A stretch of 13,028 nt of DNA from Deltaproteobacteria bacterium (GTDB lineage Bacteria > Desulfobacterota > DSM-4660 > Desulfatiglandales > HGW-15). The position numbers and the translations under genes were made by a program. The notes beneath the pieces are model-generated. The model saw only the letters and a program-made list of their open reading frames with translations. It was not told where the DNA came from and did not search any database. Below, in pieces: positions 1 through 7,238 of this stretch. Location: assembly GCA_019308525.1 (NCBI GenBank), contig JAFDIC010000060.1:1-13028 (forward strand), written 5' to 3'. Each line of letters opens with the position of its first letter. Positions within the stretch are counted from its first letter, which is position 1.

Positions 1-177
1 AGGCAACAAACACCCACACCTTCTTTGACACCCGGATACTTGAGATAATTTGCAAGCCCAGGGAATAGGGTCCTTTGCCTGACAGACCCGGGCCGGAGCA
101 GTGGAAGGGCCGTTCACTCCCAGGCATTGAGGCCGCAATGGAGATGGTGAGGTTGAGGAGGGGGTTTCTTCAGGACG
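1..177. other. Left-edge sequence without a recognisable gene
   Basis: Downstream of the dehydrogenase stop codon I see no strong terminator and no recognised gene. A minus-strand frame stays open from an ATG at 127 to the window edge (42 codons), but it has no ribosome-binding site and no family features. Confidence 0.4.
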
Positions 178-1215
178 TTACTCCTGGGATGCCTCCCATT
201 TCTTGAGCCAGTCTTTTCTTACATCGGGATTCACGGTATATGTGGGGAATTCACCCCTCAACGCCATTATGACCTGGCCCATGGCCTTGTGCCAGTATTC
301 CGTTGGGGAATCCGCGGTGGTGGAGTACCAGGCCGAGTGGCCGGTAAGAATAACATTGGGCATGCCGAGAAGGGGGTCGTTTGCCGGAATGGGCTCGACG
401 ACCAGAACATCAAGGCCTGCTCCTGCGATCACGCCATCCTGGAGGGCCTTGACCAGGGCATCCTGGTCGACGATTCCTCCCCTCGCAGTGTTGACAAGGT
501 AGCAGGTGGGTTTCATCTTCTTGAAGGCCCTCTCACCGATCATGTTCCTTGTTTCAGCGGTGAGGTTGGCGTTGATGCTGATGATATCGGATTCCCTCAG
601 GAGGGTGTCCAGGTCAACAGGCTCAACTCCGTGGGTGCGCATTATTGCTCCCAAAACGTAAGGGTCGTAGGCTATGACCCTCATACCGAGCCCCTTGGCC
701 TTGAGGGCTACGGCTGTGCCGATCTTCCCAAACCCGATGATACCCAGGACCTGATCCCGGGTCCGAAGGATGGGGCTGAGGATCTCACGAACTGCCTCCC
801 TGTTCCCCGGCGTAAAATGGGTGCGGTTCTCTCTCACTTCCCTGTCGAGCTGAAACAGCCTTCGCGCAAGGGCCATCATCAGGGCAATCGCCTGGCTCGA
901 CACCTCGTCTATACAGTAGTCCGGGATGTTTGTGACCGCTATGACTCGTTCGGTGGCAGCCTCCAGGGGTATGCGGTCATATCCGATGGAGGTAGTTGCA
1001 ATGACGCGACATCTGGAAAAGGAGTCCAGGACCTTTTCGGACCACTCCTGGGCCGGGCTAGTGCATATGACGGCGTCCGCGTCCTTGCAGTGCAATACCA
1101 GGTCTTCTTCACTGGCCCACAGGCCGTTTTCGAGCTTGGTATCGAGCCCTTCGAGGAGTTCTTCTCCATAATCTATTTCTGGGATGACAAAGGTATTTAC
1201 CACCTTAAAGGTCAT
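178..1215 (-). CDS. D-isomer-specific 2-hydroxyacid dehydrogenase, CtBP-like (345 aa)
   Basis: This NAD(P)-dependent enzyme interconverts 2-oxo and D-2-hydroxy acids. The Rossmann motif GFGKIG (161-166) is followed by D184, which points to NAD rather than NADP. The catalytic set is R245 (TARGG), E274 (VVEP) and H293. The histidine sits in GHSAWYS, which resembles the PHxAWYS motif of C-terminal-binding-protein-like members rather than the PHIAG of typical phosphoglycerate dehydrogenases. Length fits a single catalytic unit without an ACT regulatory domain, which argues against serine biosynthesis. AAAGGAGG lies five bases before the ATG. It is the last gene of the operon, 60 bases after molybdopterin oxidoreductase B. 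In this setting an aromatic 2-oxo/2-hydroxy acid pair is plausible (phenylpyruvate/phenyllactate or phenylglyoxylate/mandelate), but the substrate is inferred only from neighbours. Confidence 0.9.
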   Translation of the reverse strand: MTFKVVNTFVIPEIDYGEELLEGLDTKLENGLWASEEDLVLHCKDADAVICTSPAQEWSEKVLDSFSRCRVIATTSIGYDRIPLEAATERVIAVTNIPDYCIDEVSSQAIALMMALARRLFQLDREVRENRTHFTPGNREAVREILSPILRTRDQVLGIIGFGKIGTAVALKAKGLGMRVIAYDPYVLGAIMRTHGVEPVDLDTLLRESDIISINANLTAETRNMIGERAFKKMKPTCYLVNTARGGIVDQDALVKALQDGVIAGAGLDVLVVEPIPANDPLLGMPNVILTGHSAWYSTTADSPTEYWHKAMGQVIMALRGEFPTYTVNPDVRKDWLKKWEASQE

Positions 1216-1231
1216 TCTTGCCTCCTTTCAT

Positions 1232-1251
1232 CACCAGCACAGGGTCTGGTG
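1232..1251 (-). promoter_or_regulatory. Small intercistronic hairpin before the dehydrogenase gene
   Basis: CACCAG and CTGGTG form a six-base-pair stem with an eight-base loop, just upstream of the AAAGGAGG ribosome-binding site (1221-1228). No run of T follows, so it is not an intrinsic terminator. It may affect mRNA stability or translation of the last gene, or may be chance. Confidence 0.25.
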
Positions 1252-1275
1252 GCAATATGGGGAAAGCGCATGAAG

Positions 1276-3891
1276 TCAAGCTTTATAGATCTTAACGACC
1301 ACCGATGTCTCTATATTCCCCGTTACAGGATCATAGTGCTTCAGGAAATTGGGGAGTATCCTGCAAAAGTTGCTTCCCTTTCCCTTTGCAATGGGCCTCC
1401 CCCTGGCTACGAGACCTCCCTGGCCTGCTATTCCGAGGGTGCGCGGATGCTGGCCTTCCATAAACTTCACCGTGCCCTTCTCCCTGGCCCCATACCTGTT
1501 TTCGATCCAGATCGCATCCCCTTCTTTAAGGCCTTTCTTTTCTCCCAGGCTGGGGTGGATGGTTACCGTGTATGTAAAAGGACAGAGGCGGCTCACTTCG
1601 TCCAGCATGGGATTCTGGTATGTGGTATTGTTTGTGTGAAGGATATCCCTGTAAGAGAAGCCGATAAGGTCGAATTCCTCGTCAAGCTCCCTGTAGCTGG
1701 CGGGCCAGAACCAGGATGGAAGCGGCGTGTATTGCTCATAGTCCAGCTTCAGATCCACCTCCCGGCAGACCTTTTCAACCTCGCGCTTTGAATGGATCAG
1801 GAATTCCATGTAAACCGGGACCCTGGAAGAGATTTCCCACCGCCAGTAGACGTCTTCTACGGGCTTCTTCCATGTGGCATATCCCTGCTCCCAGATCTTG
1901 TCGGCATCTTTGCCGTATATCCACCTAAAGAACCTCTCCCCGATCTCTTTCCAGGTAAGGTCTTCGCCGGGTTTGAGTTTCAATTCATCATCCTCGACAC
2001 TGTAGTGTTTGTTCAGTATTTCATAGTACTTGTCCCTAAATCCCACCCTCTTGGCGATCTCGAGCAGCACATCCATGAAAAACCTTGCCTCACCGGGCGG
2101 TGGGGCGACTGCCTTCTGCATATGGACATACCAGTCCTCGTATGAAGGGCTCTGGCTGAAAAAGTAGGAGTCGATACCACTGCTCCAGCAGTCTTTTTCC
2201 AGGTAACATACGTCGGGGAGGATGATGTCACCCACAGCCTCGTCCGTTTCGTTGACCCATATATCAAAAAGGACCACGAACATGTCCTTGAAATAGGCAA
2301 CGGAGTCCTCCCAGTCACAGTTGCTGATAATGAAGTTAGAAGCGGGCCCTATGATCATCTCGGGCTTTGAGGTCATTCCGAGCTTTTCCCATATCTCTTC
2401 CCTCTCCCTCACGTAGCCGATGTGGGGGCAGGTTGCGTGGGGCCAAAAATCCACGCAACCCACATTTTTTTGAGGCACACGGGGCTTCCTGGGAGGCCAT
2501 GGGTCATGGCCGTAAAAAACGCCTGGAATGATGACGCCGTCCGGGCCAACCCTTGACTTCCGCTCATAGTGCCCTCCGGGGTATGCCCGCCTGATTGAAG
2601 GCCATCCCAGGGTCCCGCCGGGCACGTCCTCAGCCCCGACCAACTCGTTCAGTAGGTCCACGGCTGCGGCCTGGTGTATGCCGTTGGAATGACCCTGGCC
2701 ACCCCGAAAAAGGACCGCGGAAACTGGCCTGTAAGGGAATGACTTGCCGTCGACGGTGATCGTGCTGCCGATATGGGCGTTTTCAACCCATTCCTCGGCA
2801 ATACGCCGAATAGTGTCGGCCGGTACAGTGCTTATCTCGGAGGCCCATTCAATTTCATACTGCTTGAGGTGTTCTTTCAAGGCAATAAAGGCGGGGTGAC
2901 ATTTGAGGCCGTACACCTCAAATTCTCCTTCAAGGGCATAATCTTCATACCTCTGGACCGGGGCGTCAAAGGCCTTGATCTTTCCTTCCCCTTCATCAAA
3001 GATAAGGGGCTTGCCGGATTCCCGGTCCCTTATATAGGTCCCGTCCTCCTGTATCAGGTAGGGGAGGTTGGTCTTGGCCTTGAGATAGAGGACATCGTAC
3101 TGTTTCATGACGTTGAGGATATGGTTGCACATGGCAAGCGCAACGGCAGAGTCGGTTCCAGGCAGGATCGGGATCCATTCCGTGGCCTTTCCGCCGGCAA
3201 AGTTACACATGGGGTCGAAGACCACTTCCTTGATTTCCCTGTCAAGGGCCTCTGCGCGCAAGCGTGCGTTTGTCATGGCCGAGTGGCCTGAGCCTGTTCC
3301 CTTGCTGGCGCCGAACTTGAGGACATATCTGGTAAATGTCCAGTCGGGCGCCACGGACCATGAGGCATGGATGAGGCCTCCCATCATGTGGGCGGCGTTG
3401 CCGCAATGGAGGCTTGAACCTCCCGTTACTATGCAGCCGTTGGCTACATGGGGATCCTGTCCAAATGCATGGGCATACTTGATCACGTGGTTGTGGGGCC
3501 CGTCGCTGGCCCTCTGGGTCTGGTTGCTTATCAGGATCTTGTAAGGGTCGTCCTGGATTATCTTTTTCATCCTCTCGGATATCTCTTCCAGCGCTTCATC
3601 CCAGGATATCTCTTTCCATTTTGGATCGACGCCCAGCCCTTTTTCCGGATTAGTTCTTCTCAGGGGCTTTTTGAGGCGGCTGGGATCGTAGTGATACATC
3701 AGGCCTGCGACGCCTTTGCCGCATATGCCACCCCCGCCTCCCATTGTACTGCCCGGGATTCCCTCTATCTTAACAGGAAGGCCATTTACGCGACGCACCT
3801 TTATGGCACACCCACAATAGCAGCAACCACAGGTGGTGTTGATCCATTCATCCTGTTCTATTTTTGCTCCACTGGAGGGGGCTTCCCGCAT
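1276..3891 (-). CDS. Molybdopterin oxidoreductase B, PadB-like paralogue (871 aa)
   Basis: This is a second full-length DMSO reductase superfamily catalytic subunit, paralogous to the one at 4603-7206. Cluster ligands are C21, C24 and C28, then C57 after 28 residues, with lysine 59 next. Two extra cysteines (C23, C26) make the first motif unusually rich (CGCCYCGC). A five-glycine run precedes C57. C163 in SSLHCGNAAH is the probable Mo/W ligand. Shared with its paralogue are GSGHSAM, FDPMCNFAGGKATEW, FPYRPVSAVLFRGGQGHSNG, YRDILH and the C-terminal ETSVVVKIYK. There is no export signal. The ATG has GGAGG nine bases upstream. It lies 63 bases after the iron-sulfur subunit and 60 before the dehydrogenase. 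A PadB-like alpha-carbon oxidation of an arylacetyl-CoA is the favoured reading. The two copies may handle different substrates or two successive oxidation steps, or form a hetero-complex on one iron-sulfur subunit; the sequence does not settle this. Confidence 0.88.
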   Translation of the reverse strand: MREAPSSGAKIEQDEWINTTCGCCYCGCAIKVRRVNGLPVKIEGIPGSTMGGGGGICGKGVAGLMYHYDPSRLKKPLRRTNPEKGLGVDPKWKEISWDEALEEISERMKKIIQDDPYKILISNQTQRASDGPHNHVIKYAHAFGQDPHVANGCIVTGGSSLHCGNAAHMMGGLIHASWSVAPDWTFTRYVLKFGASKGTGSGHSAMTNARLRAEALDREIKEVVFDPMCNFAGGKATEWIPILPGTDSAVALAMCNHILNVMKQYDVLYLKAKTNLPYLIQEDGTYIRDRESGKPLIFDEGEGKIKAFDAPVQRYEDYALEGEFEVYGLKCHPAFIALKEHLKQYEIEWASEISTVPADTIRRIAEEWVENAHIGSTITVDGKSFPYRPVSAVLFRGGQGHSNGIHQAAAVDLLNELVGAEDVPGGTLGWPSIRRAYPGGHYERKSRVGPDGVIIPGVFYGHDPWPPRKPRVPQKNVGCVDFWPHATCPHIGYVREREEIWEKLGMTSKPEMIIGPASNFIISNCDWEDSVAYFKDMFVVLFDIWVNETDEAVGDIILPDVCYLEKDCWSSGIDSYFFSQSPSYEDWYVHMQKAVAPPPGEARFFMDVLLEIAKRVGFRDKYYEILNKHYSVEDDELKLKPGEDLTWKEIGERFFRWIYGKDADKIWEQGYATWKKPVEDVYWRWEISSRVPVYMEFLIHSKREVEKVCREVDLKLDYEQYTPLPSWFWPASYRELDEEFDLIGFSYRDILHTNNTTYQNPMLDEVSRLCPFTYTVTIHPSLGEKKGLKEGDAIWIENRYGAREKGTVKFMEGQHPRTLGIAGQGGLVARGRPIAKGKGSNFCRILPNFLKHYDPVTGNIETSVVVKIYKA

Positions 3892-3892
3892 A

Positions 3893-3913
3893 ATGTCAAA
3901 CCTCCGATGTCAA
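3893..3913 (-). repeat. 7-bp direct repeat flanking the ribosome-binding site of molybdopterin oxidoreductase B
   Basis: On the minus strand TTGACAT occurs twice (3907-3913 and 3893-3899) with a 14-base period, enclosing the CGGAGGT Shine-Dalgarno core (3900-3906). The gap here is 63 bases, among the longer ones in the operon. It could be an operator or an RNA-binding site, or chance. Confidence 0.3.
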
Positions 3914-3954
3914 TAGTCCGCGGTCTACGCCGATAGAACTGAGCGTTGAAAAGG

Positions 3955-4599
3955 TCATTCCACATAGAATACTGATGGGTCGGTTTCAAACTCCGGGTGG
4001 AACGGGATCCCTTTCCTGGTTCTTATCAATCTCGATACCTCGCTTGCAGGATCATCGATGTCCCCGAATATCCTCGCACCGGCCGGACATGCCGTCACAC
4101 AGGCAGGAGTGGCTTCATAGTCGACCCCGGGCTTCAGCCCCTTTCTAATCCCATCTTCTATTTTTTCGACGCAAAATGTGCATTTTACCGCAGTACCCTC
4201 GGAGAAAGGCCGAAGGATCATGCCCAGCTCCTCAGGGGGTGTAAAGCCGTCGTCCTTGAAGTAGGGCCTGTAGGACTTGAAGAAGCTCCTGTGTTGGTAA
4301 GGGCAGGCCACGATGCAGGCCTTGCAACCCACGCACATGTCCGAGTCCACGAGAACGATTCCGTCATCCCTCTTGTGGCTGGCACCGGTGGGGCATACAT
4401 CTACGCATGCCGCCTCATTGCAATGGTTACATAAGACAGGAAGGATTTCCTTGTTGACCACTGGATACTTTCCCTTGTGCGTGATCAGGACCCTGTTCCA
4501 GAAGATACCAGGCGGCAGGAAGTGCTCTTCCTTGCATGACACCGTGCAGGAATAGCAGCCCACACACCTTTTCAAATCTATTACCATGCCCCACCTCAT
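3955..4599 (-). CDS. DmsB/PadC-like four-cluster iron-sulfur subunit (214 aa)
   Basis: This is the electron-transfer beta subunit of a molybdopterin oxidoreductase. Sixteen cysteines form four cluster groups: C12/15/18/22, C57/60/65/69, C89/92/95/99 and C140/143/167/171. The wide gap between C143 and C167 is the usual insertion of DmsB/PsrB/TtrB-type proteins, and CPTGA and CPAGA follow the second and fourth groups. There is no Tat signal and no C-terminal membrane helix. The start at 4599 is served by AAGGAGG at 4611-4617, which lies within the end of molybdopterin oxidoreductase A; a later in-frame ATG at 4587 is too far away. It sits between two catalytic paralogues and is the only subunit of its type here, so it probably serves both. 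PadC of phenylacetyl-CoA oxidoreductase is a good match in size and design. Confidence 0.9.
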   Translation of the reverse strand: MRWGMVIDLKRCVGCYSCTVSCKEEHFLPPGIFWNRVLITHKGKYPVVNKEILPVLCNHCNEAACVDVCPTGASHKRDDGIVLVDSDMCVGCKACIVACPYQHRSFFKSYRPYFKDDGFTPPEELGMILRPFSEGTAVKCTFCVEKIEDGIRKGLKPGVDYEATPACVTACPAGARIFGDIDDPASEVSRLIRTRKGIPFHPEFETDPSVFYVE

Positions 4600-4602
4600 G
4601 GT

Positions 4603-7206
4603 CTATGCATCCTCCTTCTTGTACACTTTAACCCTCACTGACGTCTCGATTGATTGGGAGATGGGGCAGAAGTACCTGTCTTCCACCATGAAGAGGGCGT
4701 TCAGGAGGGCGGATTTTCCTTCCGCAGGATGCCCTTTGAGCCAGTGACAACTGCCGTGTGCCATTGCGATACAACGGGGATGTATACCCTCCGTAATATG
4801 AATTCTTGTCTTGATTCTTTGTCCTGCCTCGTTTTCCAGGTAAACCTCGTCCATGTCTCGGATACCCTTTTCCCGGGCAGTCTGGGCGTTCATGACGACA
4901 TTGAAAGTGAAGGGGTTCATCTCGCTGACTTCGAAAAGCCACGGGATCTCCTGGGTGGTGGACGCGTTGTGCAGTATGTCCCTGTAACCGAATGCATAGA
5001 GGTCATATTCATCATCCTTGGCCTGGTGAGAAGCAGCAGGGAAATAGCTGATAACCGGGACATACTGTTTCCAGTCCAATTCGTATCCCCGGGGGAGGCA
5101 GATTTCCTTTACCTTTGCTCCATGCTCCACCAGCCACTCATGGTAGATAGACGCCCTGGCATTGATGTGCCACCGCCAGTAAGCCTCCTCGGGCCTTTTC
5201 TTCCACCTAGTGAACCCATTCGCCTGGAACCACTTGAGATCGTGCTCTTCCCCGAAGCGAGCCCTCAAGACCCTGTCGGTCATTTCATCCCAGGAGAGCT
5301 TTTCTCCTTGTTTCCAGGGGCGAGGGCAGGCAGTTCTGCCGAGCCACCCGGCAATGACATCCATGTACTTGTCTCGGAGATTGAGCCTGTCCCACAGTTC
5401 CAGACAGACGTCCCCGATGAATCTTCGTTCGAAGCCTGGTTCCGCGATCCTGAGCATAGGATGGTATTCCCAGTCCAACATCCCGATGGGGTAGCTGAAC
5501 ACGTATGCCTCGCCCGGGACAAAGTTATTGAGCTCAAGGCTGACCACATCGGGAAGAACAATGTCTCCGAACCATTCGGTGGTCTCGCTGGGGACCGCGG
5601 CGGAACAGACCGTAAAGAGGTTCTTGAATCTCTTTTCCCAGACCTCGAAATTCGCAGCGGTCATTGCGGCGTTTGACCAGTAGACCAGGAGGAACTCAAA
5701 GGGCTCGTCCGGAAAACCGAATTTCTTCCATATCTCCGAGGCGTCTGACTTGAGAGGCATGGTAGACATAGGGGGAGCGGCCGTGAAGATATCATAAAGT
5801 GCCGGATCTTTAGGCTCCCGGGGCTCAGGATGAGGCCAAGTCCCATGCATGGGCATCCATGCCGTGGAGAAGAGAAAGCCGTCTTTGCTGGCAACGGGTT
5901 CGAAGGACGTTGTCCCTGTGCCGGGATAACCCAGGCTCCTGGCGGGCCAGCCAAGGGCGCCCCCTGGAACGTCGGCCGCCCCGACGAGCTGGTTCAGGAA
6001 ATCCACTGATTGATAATTGTGAAAGCCGTTTGTATGCCCCTGGCCCCCGCGAAACATGAAGGCCGCCACGGGCCGGTACGGGAACTTCTTCCCTTCTATT
6101 TCGATGGTACTGCCTATGCGGGCGTTCTCAACAAACTCAGTTGCGATGCGCCTTATGGCCGTGGCGGGGACAGTGCTGATTCTTGCGGCATCTTCAACAG
6201 TGTACTGCCTCAGGTGTTCCTTGACGATGGAAAAGACGGTTTGACACCCTATGCCGTCCACATCAAAGGCACCAGCCAGGGCGGGATTCTTTATTGAAGC
6301 ATCATTCCAGGCCTTGGGCACTCCCTCCGCAGAATCCCAGACCATGGGCTCACCGGCATCATCCCGTACATAGCGGCCGTCCCCCTTGACAAGGTAAGGG
6401 GCATTGGTCTTCATCTTCAGGTGGTCCTCATCGTATGTTCCCAGCTCGTTAATGATTACGTTGGCCATTGCAAGGGCGATAATCCCATCTGTACCCGGGA
6501 CGAGGGGCAACCATTCGTCGGCCTTGCCCCCTGCAAAATGGCACATCGGGTCGAAGACAATGACTTTCATTCCCCTTGCCCTCGCTTCCGCCGAGAGACT
6601 CATCAGCATGGCCGCTGAATGACCGCTCCCCAGGCCCTTGTTTGCCCCGAAGTGTATTGCGTAGTTGCAGTACTGGAAGTCGGGAGTAACGGACCAGGCG
6701 CAATGGTTCATTCCGGCTCCGAGATGGGAGGCCTGGCCGCAATGGACGGAATGTCCGGCCCCTCCGCTTATGGAGCCGAACAGGTTCCTCCACCCCGTTT
6801 GCCCCAAAAGGGGCGATGTGAGGGGGAGCGCACCGACTCCTCCTATTGTGAGCATCTTCCAGGTCTCACCCGCGTCTCTCAGCTTCTTGAGCCTATCGGT
6901 GATCTCCCCGAGGGCCTCGTCCCAGGATATGCGCTTCCAGCCCGGGTCCGTACCCGCACCCTTCTTGGGATTGGTTCTTTTCATGGGATATTTGAATCTC
7001 TTGGGGTGATACAACATTTGAATCATGTATGAAGACTTAGCGCATACCCCGCCGCGGGCCCCCTTCACCGATTCGGGATCGCCCTCTACCTTGACTACGA
7101 CGCCGTCGACGCGGTGAACCCTGACCGCGCAGTGGGCGTAACAACCCGTGCAAATGGTCCGAAGCCATGTATCTTCCTTGACGCTTCCCTTTGAAATCAC
7201 ATCCAT
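4603..7206 (-). CDS. Molybdopterin oxidoreductase A, PadB-like (867 aa)
   Basis: This is a catalytic subunit of the DMSO reductase superfamily, which binds a Mo (or W) bis-pterin cofactor and one [4Fe-4S] cluster. The cluster motif is C19-x2-C22-x3-C26-x28-C55, followed by lysine 57, the residue that often links cluster and pterin. C156 in HSVHCGQASH is the likely metal ligand. FDPMCHFAGGKADEW and PGTDGIIALAM are the usual pterin-binding segments, and the C-terminal domain ends with ETSVRVKVYK. There is no twin-arginine signal, so it is cytoplasmic. It aligns along its full length with molybdopterin oxidoreductase B. The iron-sulfur subunit gene starts three bases after its stop, and that gene's AAGGAGG lies inside the last codons here. 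Size and neighbours recall PadB of phenylacetyl-CoA:acceptor oxidoreductase, which oxidises the alpha carbon of an arylacetyl-CoA. The superfamily is certain; the PadB assignment is contextual. Other alpha-carbon oxidations or hydroxylations remain possible. Confidence 0.88.
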   Translation of the reverse strand: MDVISKGSVKEDTWLRTICTGCYAHCAVRVHRVDGVVVKVEGDPESVKGARGGVCAKSSYMIQMLYHPKRFKYPMKRTNPKKGAGTDPGWKRISWDEALGEITDRLKKLRDAGETWKMLTIGGVGALPLTSPLLGQTGWRNLFGSISGGAGHSVHCGQASHLGAGMNHCAWSVTPDFQYCNYAIHFGANKGLGSGHSAAMLMSLSAEARARGMKVIVFDPMCHFAGGKADEWLPLVPGTDGIIALAMANVIINELGTYDEDHLKMKTNAPYLVKGDGRYVRDDAGEPMVWDSAEGVPKAWNDASIKNPALAGAFDVDGIGCQTVFSIVKEHLRQYTVEDAARISTVPATAIRRIATEFVENARIGSTIEIEGKKFPYRPVAAFMFRGGQGHTNGFHNYQSVDFLNQLVGAADVPGGALGWPARSLGYPGTGTTSFEPVASKDGFLFSTAWMPMHGTWPHPEPREPKDPALYDIFTAAPPMSTMPLKSDASEIWKKFGFPDEPFEFLLVYWSNAAMTAANFEVWEKRFKNLFTVCSAAVPSETTEWFGDIVLPDVVSLELNNFVPGEAYVFSYPIGMLDWEYHPMLRIAEPGFERRFIGDVCLELWDRLNLRDKYMDVIAGWLGRTACPRPWKQGEKLSWDEMTDRVLRARFGEEHDLKWFQANGFTRWKKRPEEAYWRWHINARASIYHEWLVEHGAKVKEICLPRGYELDWKQYVPVISYFPAASHQAKDDEYDLYAFGYRDILHNASTTQEIPWLFEVSEMNPFTFNVVMNAQTAREKGIRDMDEVYLENEAGQRIKTRIHITEGIHPRCIAMAHGSCHWLKGHPAEGKSALLNALFMVEDRYFCPISQSIETSVRVKVYKKEDA

Positions 7207-7238
7207 TCAGCGCAACCCCCGATGCTTCCAAGTGTGGA

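Noticed and set aside
1..127. A minus-strand frame open from an ATG at 127 to the window edge
   Set aside because: It has 42 codons, no Shine-Dalgarno sequence and no recognisable motif; a frame this short can stay open by chance.
125..140. A short inverted repeat (CATTG/CAATG) downstream of the dehydrogenase as a terminator
   Set aside because: The stem is only five base pairs, AT-containing, and no T-run follows on the minus strand.
289..1791. A 500-codon plus-strand open frame antisense to the dehydrogenase and molybdopterin oxidoreductase B
   Set aside because: It spans two well-supported minus-strand genes and their gap, shows no family motifs, and is the stop-poor antisense frame expected from the codon use of those genes.
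4654..5676. A 340-codon plus-strand frame antisense to molybdopterin oxidoreductase A
   Set aside because: No recognisable domain or ribosome-binding site, and it lies wholly inside a gene with a complete catalytic signature on the other strand. The long plus-strand frames at 7191-8072, 10908-11921 and 12009-12791 were rejected for the same reason.
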